Assembly (NCBI GenBank): GCA_029855935.1
Contig: JAGSHN010000005.1
Location: 1-64,000, forward strand
Direction: 5' to 3'
From: Candidatus Thorarchaeota archaeon
GTDB lineage: Archaea; Asgardarchaeota; Thorarchaeia; Thorarchaeales; Thorarchaeaceae
DNA: 64,000 nucleotides
Positions within the stretch are counted from its first letter, which is position 1, and each line of letters opens with the position of its first letter. Below the pieces are notes generated by a model, which saw nothing but the letters and a program-made list of their open reading frames with translations, was not told the origin of the DNA and made no database searches. Position numbers and translations under genes: made by a program. Positions 15,532 to 23,504 of the stretch are shown here, one piece after another.

Positions 15532-16494
15532 ATGTCCGTAGAGGTCTTTGCCATCGGCCGAACCAACGTGGATGTGTGCGTTCACTCGGAGGAGATGCCC
15601 CGGACGGGGCAGCACCGAATAGCAGATGAGGGCTGTATGTCGTCGGGCGGATCTGCCGCAAACTTTGCTGCACAGATGGCACGTCTTGGCGTCAAGGTCG
15701 GACTGATAAGCTGTGTCGGCAATGACCTCTACGGGCAGTCCATGCTCAAGAACCTGTCGCAGATTGGTGTGGACACACGCCCAGTGCTACAGCTTGAGAA
15801 CCAGTCCACGGGAATATTCCTGAGTATCACCGACAAGACAGGCCGGCGTATGACCGTGGTCCATCCGGGTGCCAATAGGTTTCTCGAGAGGTACGTGGTG
15901 GACGAGGCCCTGCTGGTGAGGGCCAGCACGATACATATGGCTGGCGGTTTTCCGATGATGACGGAGAGAGTGGCCAAGATAGCGTCCGTGAACGGTATCA
16001 TCTTCTCTTTTGATCCAGGCAGGACTGCACAAGAGGTCGATTTTCAACGGATACTCGCACGGACGGACCTTCTCTTTGTGAACGAACGAGAACTCAAGGA
16101 GTATGTCAGAGTCAGAGCGAATGAGAGAGACCTCAAAGCCTTTGCAAAGACTTTCCCAGGCGTGGTCATCGTGAAGCTCGGAGAGCGGGGGGCCGTGGCG
16201 ACAGACGGCTTTGAGTTCTATCAGTCCTCGGCGTTCCCTGTAGACGTTGTTGACACGCTGGGTGCTGGTGACGCGTTCGCTGCAGGGTTTGTGACGGCAT
16301 GGACCAGGTTTGAGAACATTGAAACTGCTCTACACATGGCAAACGCCGTAGCGGCATTGACTGTGAGGAAAAGAGGCGCTCAGAATGGTCAGCCGACGAT
16401 GGAAGATGTAGCGGCCTTCCTAGCATCGCATAACGTCTCAATCGAGCCTGTCCTACGGACCTTCCGCAAGAGAGTACGCAAGAGAAAGAGATGA
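15532..16494 (+). CDS. PfkB-family carbohydrate or nucleoside kinase
   Basis: A 320-residue ribokinase-like enzyme. The N-terminal SGGSAANFAAQMARLG binds substrate, and the C-terminal VDTLGAGDAFAAGF is the PfkB signature with the catalytic Asp and anion hole. VIVKLGERGAVA before it also fits. The substrate cannot be read from sequence; ribokinase, adenosine/cytidine kinase or 2-keto-3-deoxygluconate kinase are options. ATG 15532 was preferred to TTG 15514, which would overlap argF; the two form a likely operon. Confidence 0.88.
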   Translation: MSVEVFAIGRTNVDVCVHSEEMPRTGQHRIADEGCMSSGGSAANFAAQMARLGVKVGLISCVGNDLYGQSMLKNLSQIGVDTRPVLQLENQSTGIFLSITDKTGRRMTVVHPGANRFLERYVVDEALLVRASTIHMAGGFPMMTERVAKIASVNGIIFSFDPGRTAQEVDFQRILARTDLLFVNERELKEYVRVRANERDLKAFAKTFPGVVIVKLGERGAVATDGFEFYQSSAFPVDVVDTLGAGDAFAAGFVTAWTRFENIETALHMANAVAALTVRKRGAQNGQPTMEDVAAFLASHNVSIEPVLRTFRKRVRKRKR

Positions 16495-16576
16495 GCGGCC
16501 TGTAATACGGGCGTAGTATTGCAGTTTTTCTTCACAGCCTGCTGTTCAGAGTCTGAACACGGAAGGTGTAGAAAGA

Positions 16577-17734
16577 ATGCATCCGCTTCTCGAAGAGGTT
16601 CTCAGTAGCACTACAGGCACCAGAAGAGAGCCGCATGGCACAAGGGGCCGGCGAGGAACAAAGAAGAGCGAAACGACCGATGAAGAGCTCGCGGACCTGC
16701 TTGAGTCGGTCACCGCCAGAATACTGGTCGTTGGAGTCGGTGGTGCTGGCAACAACGCAGTGACACGACTCATGGAGGTCGGTGTCGAGGGCGCTGAAAC
16801 GCTCGCTGTGAACACTGATGCTCAGGATCTGTACTTCTGTAATGCGGATCACAAACTGCTGCTGGGAAGGGAAACCTGTGGCGGACTTGGTGCTGGAAAT
16901 GACCCAGATGTAGGGGAGGCGGCAGCACTCGAGAGCTACGAGGCCATCAAGGAGAGCCTGCGTGCAGACCTCGTGTTCATAACGGCCGGAATGGGCGGTG
17001 GGACAGGCACTGGTGCGGCCCCCTTGATTGCAAAGGCAGCCCGAGAGAATGGAGCGTTGACTGTGGCCATAGTCTGCCTGCCTTTTGAGGTGGAGGGCGC
17101 CACGAGAAAGAAGAATGCTGCTCGCGGACTCAATGCACTGATGCAGCACGTTGATACACTCATTGCCATCCCCAACGAGAAGCTCCTTGAGATAGCGCCG
17201 GACCTCTCACTCGCCGAGGCCTTCATGGTGGCCGATGAGGTGCTGGTGCGGGCTGTGAAGGGGATTGCCGAGCTGATCTCAAGACCGGGGCTTGTCAACC
17301 TCGACTTTGCCGATGTCCGCACCACAATGAGAAACGGTGGTGTTTCCATAATCGCGCTTGGAGAGGGAACTGGTGACAACAGAGCCGAGGAGGCAGTCTA
17401 CAACGCCCTGCAGAACCCTCTCATCGATGTGTCCATAGAGAATGCGAGAAGCATCCTCATCAATGTCAGCGGCAGTACTGACCTGCAGCTGTCCGAGGCC
17501 AAGCGAGTGGTCGAGCTGGTGACCGAACAGGTGAACCCGGGCGCAGAGGTCATCTATGGGGCCCTGATAATTCCGGAACTCGAGGACCGACTCAGGGTGA
17601 CCATCATCGCGTCTGGCGTAAACTCGCCCTACGTTCTCGACTCTGGGTCAGAGTCTGTCACCCCGCTCGCGGACGACCTTGAGAGAGAGAGGAGCATAGC
17701 CAGCCCTGACGGGACGAGCCTAGGAGTCATGTGA
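16577..17734 (+). CDS. ftsZ: Cell division protein FtsZ
   Basis: A 385-residue tubulin-like GTPase that forms the division ring. A basic, low-complexity N-terminal tail (about 12-45) precedes the GTPase domain ILVVGVGGAGNNAVTRL. The tubulin signature GGGTGTG is at 140-146 and the T7 loop NLDFADV at 241-247, so polymerisation-dependent hydrolysis is expected. ATG 16577 has GGAAGGTG upstream. It heads the classic ftsZ-secE-spt5-L11-L1-L10-L12 gene order of Euryarchaeota and others. Confidence 0.97.
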   Translation: MHPLLEEVLSSTTGTRREPHGTRGRRGTKKSETTDEELADLLESVTARILVVGVGGAGNNAVTRLMEVGVEGAETLAVNTDAQDLYFCNADHKLLLGRETCGGLGAGNDPDVGEAAALESYEAIKESLRADLVFITAGMGGGTGTGAAPLIAKAARENGALTVAIVCLPFEVEGATRKKNAARGLNALMQHVDTLIAIPNEKLLEIAPDLSLAEAFMVADEVLVRAVKGIAELISRPGLVNLDFADVRTTMRNGGVSIIALGEGTGDNRAEEAVYNALQNPLIDVSIENARSILINVSGSTDLQLSEAKRVVELVTEQVNPGAEVIYGALIIPELEDRLRVTIIASGVNSPYVLDSGSESVTPLADDLERERSIASPDGTSLGVM

Positions 17735-17825
17735 TGGGCACCGTGGCCGCTCAGGAAGTATTAAAAGCCCAGCCGAGGGCTCTATCCTCAGTCAGCGACA
17801 GGTACACAGGCTGAGTTGAACAAAG

Positions 17826-18008
17826 ATGGGTCTAGGAGAATTTGTCAGGAGCAGTCTCAGAATACTGAGGCTGGCCACAAAGCCCTCACGGAAAGAGATG
17901 TGGATGAGCACAAAAGTCGCATTCCTAGCGATGATTCTAGTGGGTATGCTCAGCTTTATCGTACAGGTTCTCATGACCATAGTGACATCCAACTGGACCG
18001 GATCGTAG
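17826..18008 (+). CDS. secE: Preprotein translocase subunit SecE (Sec61 gamma)
   Basis: A 60-residue single-span protein that clamps SecY. A short amphipathic N-terminal helix (about 3-25, RSSLRILRLATKPSRKEMWM) is followed by one transmembrane helix (about 30-52, VAFLAMILVGMLSFIVQVLMTI), the standard archaeal SecE plan. It lies 91 nt after ftsZ and 38 nt before spt5. Confidence 0.9.
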   Translation: MGLGEFVRSSLRILRLATKPSRKEMWMSTKVAFLAMILVGMLSFIVQVLMTIVTSNWTGS

Positions 18009-18046
18009 ACGCCCACACCAGTTGCAGACAGGATGGATGATGCCCA

Positions 18047-18703
18047 TTGCCGCCAAGAACTAGTATTTTCGCGGTCAGAACGACCATAGGCCAAGAGAGA
18101 AGCGTCACCGATCTCATCACGACAGCCGTGATAGGAGAACCGGACATCTGGGAGTGCCCGTTCTGCTCCGAGCAATTCAATTCAGAGGAGGCAACACGCG
18201 AACATATGGCCACTTGCCCGAAGAAGAAGAGCACTGGTGAGCCGAAGCTCGTCTACAAGAATCCACTTCTCGGCCGTGTGAAGGCGATCCTAGTTCCAGA
18301 GACCCTGAGGGGATACGTCTTCATCGAAACTGAGGAGTACAGAGATGTGGAGATTGCAATATCGGGCGTGCCCCACGTCAGAGGTCGTGTCAGCGGAAAG
18401 GTCACAAAAGAGGAGATAGACAAGTATCTAGTGCCGAAGCCTGCAGCAGAGGGCATCTCCGTTTCTGACATTGTGGAGATAATCTCTGGACCCTTCAAGG
18501 GAGAGAGAGCCAAGGTCACCCGAGTCGACGCTGCAAAGGAGGAGTTGGTGATTGAGCTGATTGACAGCCCTGTCACCATACCGATGAGAATTCACGCGGA
18601 CTTCATCAAGCTTGTCGAGAAGGCGACAGAGGAGGAGGTCCCGGCCGGCGAGGCAGAGGAGGAGGGCGAGGAGGAAGAGGAGTCCTTCTGGTCGAGATCG
18701 TGA
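18047..18703 (+). CDS. spt5: Transcription elongation factor Spt5/NusG with inserted zinc finger and acidic tail
   Basis: A 218-residue protein; typical archaeal Spt5 is about 150. The NGN domain starts IFAVRTTIGQERSVTDLI, is interrupted by about residues 30-75, and resumes at KAILVPETLRGYVFIETE and VPHVRGRVSG. The insert holds CPFC-x12-HMATC (Cys37, Cys40, His53, Cys57), a C2HC zinc finger. A KOW domain follows (VEIISGPFKGERAKVTRVD, about 142-160), then an acidic tail (about 195-214) rich in Glu. The NGN domain normally binds RNA polymerase and Spt4. TTG 18047 is the only in-frame start close to the domain. Confidence 0.95.
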   Translation: MPPRTSIFAVRTTIGQERSVTDLITTAVIGEPDIWECPFCSEQFNSEEATREHMATCPKKKSTGEPKLVYKNPLLGRVKAILVPETLRGYVFIETEEYRDVEIAISGVPHVRGRVSGKVTKEEIDKYLVPKPAAEGISVSDIVEIISGPFKGERAKVTRVDAAKEELVIELIDSPVTIPMRIHADFIKLVEKATEEEVPAGEAEEEGEEEEESFWSRS

Positions 18704-18721
18704 GGCGGCCGCTCCACAAGC

Positions 18722-18730
18722 CTTAAAAAA
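18722..18730 (+). promoter_or_regulatory. TATA-like box upstream of the L11 operon
   Basis: CTTAAAAAA lies in the 211-nt gap between spt5 and L11. A second, closer candidate, TATTTTA, is near 18849-18855. Use of the first would give a leader of about 165 nt, use of the second about 40 nt. Confidence 0.4.
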
Positions 18731-18914
18731 GCACCAATGAGTGCGAGAGGCAAGTCCCTTAATCTGACACAGGCGCAGGACGTCGTGTCTGGGGTGAAGT
18801 AGAGTTGCCAAATGAACATGCAGTAGACCGGGCAGGATGTACGACGGTATTTTACCTGCAGGTCGACCAGAGTGGCGCCGCGTATGACGGCCCAGACCCA
18901 CTGCATGAGGAGAC

Positions 18915-19424
18915 GTGATTGTTTTGGGAGAGAAGATAACAGTCGAGGCACTAGTGGAGGGCGGAAAGGCCTCAGGAGGCCCGCCCATCGGTCCGGCACT
19001 CGGACCCACTGGAGTGAACATATTCCAAGTCGTACAGAAGATCAACGAGGTGACCAAGCCGTTTGAGGGACTGAAGGTCCCTGTGAAGATCATTGTCGAC
19101 CAAGAAACAAAGGAGTTCGAGGTTGAGGTAGGCGTTCCCCCCACAAGCGCTCTGATTCTCAAAGAGATCGGAGTGTCGAAAGGATCCTCCACACCGAACA
19201 CCGACTATGTTGGTAACCTCACGATTGATCAGCTGAAAGAGATTGCCAAGGCCAAGGCGGCCGAGCTGTCGGCGCTTGATATGAAGAGCGCAGTGATGAT
19301 AGTCGCGGGAACCTGTCTCTCGATGGGAGTGACCATCGAAGGCAAGAATGCCAAGGAGTTCCAGAGAGAGGTGCGAGAGGGTGTGTGGGACGAGCACCTC
19401 AACGAACCCCTGAGGGAGGAGTGA
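18915..19424 (+). CDS. rpl11: Ribosomal protein L11
   Basis: A 169-residue stalk-base protein that binds the GTPase-associated centre of 23S rRNA. The N-terminal domain has ALVEGGKASGGPPIGPALGPTG, the proline-rich L11 signature, with the C-terminal RNA-binding domain around LTIDQLKEIAKAKAAEL and IVAGTCLSMGVTIEGK. GTG 18915 is used, preceded by GAGGAG. It starts the L11-L1-L10-L12 cluster; gaps between members are 6-35 nt. Confidence 0.96.
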   Translation: MIVLGEKITVEALVEGGKASGGPPIGPALGPTGVNIFQVVQKINEVTKPFEGLKVPVKIIVDQETKEFEVEVGVPPTSALILKEIGVSKGSSTPNTDYVGNLTIDQLKEIAKAKAAELSALDMKSAVMIVAGTCLSMGVTIEGKNAKEFQREVREGVWDEHLNEPLREE

Positions 19425-19430
19425 TAGTAG

Positions 19431-20093
19431 ATGTCGTTCAACATCGACGGTATCGAGGCCGCTGTGGCTGAGGCAAGGGCGAAGGGCAAGGAACGCAACA
19501 TCAACTTCGAGCAGAGTTTCGACCTGGCGGTCAACTTTCGCAAGAAGGAGGTTGATGTGTCCAAGCCCGAGAACAGGTTGAACAAGGAGGTCATACTCCC
19601 ACACGAGCTGTACCCGCCAGCCAAGATATGTGCCTTTGGCGATGGTGAGTTTGCCGACAAGGCCCGTGAGGCGGGTGTGGACCGGGTCATCTCAAAGGAG
19701 GAGATACCAAAGATAGCCGAGGAGAAGAGGACGCGAAAGGCTCTCGCAAAGAGCTACGACTTTTTCATCGCGTCGGTCGACTCCATGCCGCTCGTCGGTA
19801 GGTATCTCGGTCAGGTACTCGGTTCGCGTGGAAAGATGCCGAAACCCCTCCCACCCCAGGCAGACCTGAGGCCCATGGTCGAGCAATATCGACGAACGGT
19901 GAGGGTCAGAATGCGAAACACGCCAACCTTTCACGTGAAGGTTGGCCATGAGAGGATGAGCGATCGTGAGATAGCGGAGAACATAGCAGCAGTGCTGTCG
20001 TTCATGGAGCGAGAGGGAATCCTCGGCAAGGTGGCGAGCATCGTCGTCAAGACGACTATGGGGCCGGCAGTAGAGGTGTCCTCGTGGAGGTGA
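19431..20093 (+). CDS. rpl1: Ribosomal protein L1
   Basis: A 220-residue L1-stalk protein, often an autoregulator of its own operon in archaea and bacteria. Segments include EQSFDLAVNFRKKEVDVSKP, VILPHELYPPAKICAFGDGE, LVGRYLGQVLGSRGKMPKPL and FHVKVGHERMSDREIAENI. The start ATG 19431 lies 6 nt after the L11 stop. Full-length by comparison with archaeal homologues. Confidence 0.96.
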   Translation: MSFNIDGIEAAVAEARAKGKERNINFEQSFDLAVNFRKKEVDVSKPENRLNKEVILPHELYPPAKICAFGDGEFADKAREAGVDRVISKEEIPKIAEEKRTRKALAKSYDFFIASVDSMPLVGRYLGQVLGSRGKMPKPLPPQADLRPMVEQYRRTVRVRMRNTPTFHVKVGHERMSDREIAENIAAVLSFMEREGILGKVASIVVKTTMGPAVEVSSWR

Positions 20094-20099
20094 CATTAG

Positions 20100-21119
20100 A
20101 TGGCAACGCAACAGCACGAAATCCCGAAGTGGAAGATTGAAGAGGTCAACACTCTTGCAAACATGATCAAGAAGAGCAAGATGGTCGGCCTCGTCAATGT
20201 CGAGGGAGTTGGGGCCAAGCAGCTGGGGAACATCAGAAATAGTCTCCGTGGTAAGGCCACGATCAGAATGGCTAGGAACACACTGATGCGAAGAGCAATC
20301 GAGAAGTCGGGCGTGAAGGGCATAAAGGAACTGTTGGAACACGTCCGCGGTCCCGTTGCCTTTGTCTTCAGCGAGATGGACCCCTTCGTCCTGAGCAAGT
20401 TCCTCAGTGAGAACAAGACCTCAGCGCCTGCTAAGGGTGGACAAATCGCGCCCAAGGACATAGTGATTCCGGCGATGAACACTGGAGTCGCGCCAGGTCC
20501 ATTTATCAGCGAGCTGGCTGCTCTCGGCATCCCCGCTAGGGTGAAGGGAGGCGTCATCCACATCACGGAGGACACCGTGGCCGTCAAAGCAGGAGAGGTC
20601 ATCTCGAACGCAATGGCCCAGATGCTCGGTCGGCTTGGGATAGAGCCGATGGAACTCCAGCTCAAGCTGGTAGCAGCATACACTGATGGCATGGTCCTGA
20701 CTGCGGAGGACCTTGACGTAGACCTTGAAGAACTGTTCCAGATGGTCATTCAGGGTCACCAATACGCGGTCAATCTGTCAGTCAATACCGGATATCCGAC
20801 CAGTGAAACCATTCCACTGATAATCGCGAGGGCCGATATGGATGCGAGAGTCTTGGCACTCAATATCGGGTTCTTCGAGCCCGAGATGGTCAGAGAGTTC
20901 CTTGTCAAGGCAAACTCCGAGGCCTTCGCATTGGCAGCACTACTCGCAGAGAGGAATCCGGACGCAATACCCTCGGACATCCTCAGCCAAGTCCAGAGTG
21001 CGGCGGCAGCAGCAACCGCGCCAGCCGCCTCCCAAGACACGAGCTCGGAGGAGCCTGAGGAAGAAGAGGAAGAGAAGGAAGAAGAGTCCGTGGCAGGCCT
21101 TGGTAGCCTGTTCGGATAA
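20100..21119 (+). CDS. rpl10: Ribosomal protein L10 (acidic stalk protein P0)
   Basis: A 339-residue stalk scaffold: N-terminal rRNA-binding domain (KKSKMVGLVNVEGVGAKQLGNI, RMARNTLMRRAIEK), the archaeal/eukaryotic insertion domain, C-terminal spine helices for L12 dimers, then an Ala-rich hinge and acidic tail ending GLGSLFG. The identical GLGSLFG end in L12 is the factor-recruiting tip. ATG 20100 is 6 nt after L1. Confidence 0.96.
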   Translation: MATQQHEIPKWKIEEVNTLANMIKKSKMVGLVNVEGVGAKQLGNIRNSLRGKATIRMARNTLMRRAIEKSGVKGIKELLEHVRGPVAFVFSEMDPFVLSKFLSENKTSAPAKGGQIAPKDIVIPAMNTGVAPGPFISELAALGIPARVKGGVIHITEDTVAVKAGEVISNAMAQMLGRLGIEPMELQLKLVAAYTDGMVLTAEDLDVDLEELFQMVIQGHQYAVNLSVNTGYPTSETIPLIIARADMDARVLALNIGFFEPEMVREFLVKANSEAFALAALLAERNPDAIPSDILSQVQSAAAAATAPAASQDTSSEEPEEEEEEKEEESVAGLGSLFG

Positions 21120-21154
21120 GAGAACTAAGAGAACTGAATGAGAGGTAGAGAAAA

Positions 21155-21466
21155 ATGGAGTACGTGTATTCGGCCCTTCTGCTCCACAAGGCAGGCCAGG
21201 AGATCAATGAGAAGAACATGGAGGCCGTACTGACTGCAGCGGGTGTCAAGGCCGACAAGGGCAGGATAAAGGCCCTCTTGGCCGCCCTTGAGGGAGTTGA
21301 CATCGATGAGGCTCTGAAGAGCGCGGCCGCTATGCCAGTGGCTGCAGCTCCCGCTGCGCCGGGACAGGCAGCAGAGGCGGCTCCTGCAGCCGAAGAGGAG
21401 AAGAAGGAAGAGGAAGAAGAGAAGGAAGAGGAGTTCACCGCTGGACTTGGGAGCCTCTTTGGGTAG
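21155..21466 (+). CDS. rpl12: Ribosomal protein L12 (P1)
   Basis: A 103-residue archaeal P1-type stalk protein. The N-terminal dimerisation helices ([20 protein letters not shown], then [20 protein letters not shown]) are followed by an Ala-rich hinge and a Glu/Lys-rich tail ending [10 protein letters not shown], which recruits elongation factors. It is last in the stalk operon; a perfect palindrome CACCAGCTGGTG lies just after its stop (about 21469-21480). Confidence 0.96.
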   Translation: MEYVYSALLLHKAGQEINEKNMEAVLTAAGVKADKGRIKALLAALEGVDIDEALKSAAAMPVAAAPAAPGQAAEAAPAAEEEKKEEEEEKEEEFTAGLGSLFG

Positions 21467-21595
21467 ACCACCAGCTGGTGTCTCCGCCCGAATGATGGCG
21501 AGGACAAGGGGCTTGCTCCTTGCCTCCCACATTCCATCCTCATTTTTCTGACAGTGGGTGCTAATCGGTCAAGCCGAGCCATTGCCTCGCGGAAA

Positions 21596-21604
21596 GGTTT
21601 ATGA
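21596..21604 (+). promoter_or_regulatory. TATA-like box of tRNA-Arg
   Basis: GGTTTATGA is centred about 33 nt upstream of the tRNA-Arg 5' end. Confidence 0.4.
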
Positions 21605-21652
21605 CCCGACAGCCCCCGGAGCTACTTGAAGAGGGCCCGTTGCCTAGTCTGG

Positions 21653-21681
21653 ACCCGTACGGAATACCGTATGAGGGAAAG
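21653..21681 (+). other. tRNA-Arg intron 1 (D loop, 29 nt)
   Basis: The inner helix GTACGG/CCGTAT with an AATA loop, bulges GGA and AGA at the two junctions and a short TCT/GGA central helix fit a relaxed bulge-helix-bulge. Removal yields D loop AGTCTGGATA. Confidence 0.8.
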
Positions 21682-21700
21682 ATAGGGCGCTAGCCTTCTA

Positions 21701-21729
21701 TGGAGCCGTCCGATGATGGCCTCGTAGAC
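21701..21729 (+). other. tRNA-Arg intron 2 (position 37/38, 29 nt)
   Basis: Central pairing of 21695-21698 with 21724-21727 (3 of 4 pairs), bulges at 21699-21701 and 21728-21730, and an inner stem closed by CGAT give a bulge-helix-bulge at the standard archaeal position. Confidence 0.85.
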
Positions 21730-21782
21730 AGTTAGAGATCGCCGGTTCAAATCCGGCCGGGCCCGCCACCTCTCGCGCATCC

Positions 21783-23492
21783 CTACTCGTTGTTGAACTC
21801 AATAGACTCAGCTAGCCAGTCAGGGAGGGTCATATCCAGCTGGCGCTCAATCGAGGCGAGGTTCCGCCACGGACCACCACGTTTGAGGCGAGCTGCTCGT
21901 CGTGCGCCAATTCCCGGGACACTGCGCCACTGGGACAGGGACGCCCGTGATACACGGAATGGAAACGGCAGCACCGTCACAGACCTCGGACCATGGTCAA
22001 CAACAAATACGTCAGAAACCTCAGGAACAGTATCGCCGAGAGGCATATGGCAGAGCAGAGGATACGAACCCAGAGGGCGCAGTAGTGCATAGTTCCCCTC
22101 GACCCGGTCAAGATACGCTGAACGAATGATTGTGCCAAGAGGTGCAACCTTGCGGAGCATATGCACATCCACAGTGTTCCTGACCTCGCGTTTATGGCTG
22201 AAGAACTCATTCCGCCGAATCTTGGTCCCTCGAGTCCGACCGAGGCGAGTGCCCTCGAAACCTATGACCTGCCTGATGTTGATTCTCCGCACCAGCAGGT
22301 CCTCCTCAATCAGTCTGCGCATGAATGCCATATTGTGTTCGAGAGTCCTTCGGCTCTCTCCAGGAAGACCATAGAGAAAGTTGAGGCCAGGGAGGAGGTG
22401 GGGGAGCTCGCGTGGGGGAGCCACGCGCCCCTCCTCGTTGAGTATGCGCACTGCCTCAAACGCCTCCTCGGCGTCGACCTTCAGATTGTTGCGGCGAATC
22501 ACTTCGGGATCCGTCGACTCAATGCCGAATGCGGCAACATCGCCTGTTGTGTGGTATCGCATGATTATGCGTGCCACTCGACGGCTCTCCTCGGGATGAT
22601 GAACTATCGTACCGGGATTGACATTGTCGATGTGCAGTGTCTGCAGCTCAGGGCAGACCACACGAATCTTGGAGAACAGGTCGAGGATTGCGTCGGGGTT
22701 GGGACGTGGAAACTCCTCCTCGCCAATCTCCGATGAACCATAAGTGAACATATCGGCTTGGCGCCCAATTCTAAATGCGCGGACGCCCACATTGTAGAGG
22801 GTCTCTATCTCTCTCACGATGTCATTGACCGTTCTGCTCTGGGGCATACCATAGGTAGGTTCCACGCAGAACGAACAGCCACCTGACACAAATCTCGGAC
22901 ATCCGCGATAGGTCTCAATTTCACAGATGACGTAGCCACGTGGAAAGTTTTGATGCTGGGCGACAATTCGCGCCCCTCGAACAATATACTCCTCTATCTC
23001 ACTCATCGACCTTCGCTGAGAGTCCAGAGGAACAGAGTCGATATCACCAGTTTCGAACACTTCGGCAAGCACTATCTCGGGGTCCCCACTCACAATATAG
23101 TCGAAGGGAGGCGAGAGAGTCTCTGAGGCCACAGACATCCGGCCGCCCTCGATTCCACATCCGAAGCGGCCCCATGGGCCGACCAGCATCTTGGGGACAT
23201 CTCTGACGAGCGGATGAGAGAAGAGTTCTCTCGCCTCGCGGACCGAGATGGGAGTGCCGCCGACGTATTTGCCGGGGACTATCATTCCAGCAATGAGTAT
23301 TATCAGGTCTGCTGTTGACCATACTCGCCAGGCAGACTCGAAGCTCTCTCGGACCTCATCAATGGTCTGGTAGACTATCTCCGTGTGAGGCGAGTGAAAC
23401 CAGATGGCACCAGCAATGTACCTTGGGTAGGTGCTGATGTATGGAGGCACCCCGAGGCACGTTGGCTCGTCGACATATCCGTCAAGCATCAC
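21783..23492 (-). CDS. Radical SAM protein with C-terminal helix-hairpin-helix (COG1031 type)
   Basis: A 569-residue protein. The Fe-S cluster cysteines lie in RGCPRFVSGGCSFC (Cys198, Cys206, Cys209), a C-x7-C-x2-C spacing instead of C-x3-C-x2-C. A TIM-barrel core follows, with IDNVNPGTIVHHPEES and FGIESTDPEVIRRNN, and the C terminus has a helix-hairpin-helix SVPGIGARRAARLK (about 528-541). This combination matches an uncharacterised archaeal radical SAM family. The N-terminal 190 residues resemble a degenerate cobalamin-binding-type domain. The HhH suggests nucleic-acid contact; the reaction is unknown. It lies 12 nt downstream of thiL on the same strand. Confidence 0.85.
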   Translation of the reverse strand: MMLDGYVDEPTCLGVPPYISTYPRYIAGAIWFHSPHTEIVYQTIDEVRESFESAWRVWSTADLIILIAGMIVPGKYVGGTPISVREARELFSHPLVRDVPKMLVGPWGRFGCGIEGGRMSVASETLSPPFDYIVSGDPEIVLAEVFETGDIDSVPLDSQRRSMSEIEEYIVRGARIVAQHQNFPRGYVICEIETYRGCPRFVSGGCSFCVEPTYGMPQSRTVNDIVREIETLYNVGVRAFRIGRQADMFTYGSSEIGEEEFPRPNPDAILDLFSKIRVVCPELQTLHIDNVNPGTIVHHPEESRRVARIIMRYHTTGDVAAFGIESTDPEVIRRNNLKVDAEEAFEAVRILNEEGRVAPPRELPHLLPGLNFLYGLPGESRRTLEHNMAFMRRLIEEDLLVRRINIRQVIGFEGTRLGRTRGTKIRRNEFFSHKREVRNTVDVHMLRKVAPLGTIIRSAYLDRVEGNYALLRPLGSYPLLCHMPLGDTVPEVSDVFVVDHGPRSVTVLPFPFRVSRASLSQWRSVPGIGARRAARLKRGGPWRNLASIERQLDMTLPDWLAESIEFNNE

Positions 23493-23504
23493 GACTCGTT
23501 TCAG

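Larger units (their letters stand above)
21633..21768 (+). tRNA. tRNA-Arg (TCT) with two introns
   Basis: Acceptor GGGCCCG/CGGGCCC, T arm GCCGG/CCGGC with TTCAAAT, discriminator G and encoded CCA. The D arm GCCT/GGGC and the anticodon stem CTAGC/GTTAG form only after removal of two 29-nt inserts: 21653-21681 in the D loop and 21701-21729 at canonical position 37/38. The mature anticodon loop is CTTCTAA (anticodon TCT) and the spliced length is 78 nt. Confidence 0.93.

Noticed and set aside
18737-18802. A 21-codon frame in the leader of the L11 operon
   Set aside because: It begins only about 7 nt after the TATA-like box, so it would start upstream of the expected transcription start, and it lacks a ribosome-binding site.
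21469-21480. Perfect palindrome CACCAGCTGGTG after L12 considered as a terminator
   Set aside because: No loop and no following T-run on the plus strand, so it does not match known archaeal or bacterial terminators; noted only as a palindrome.
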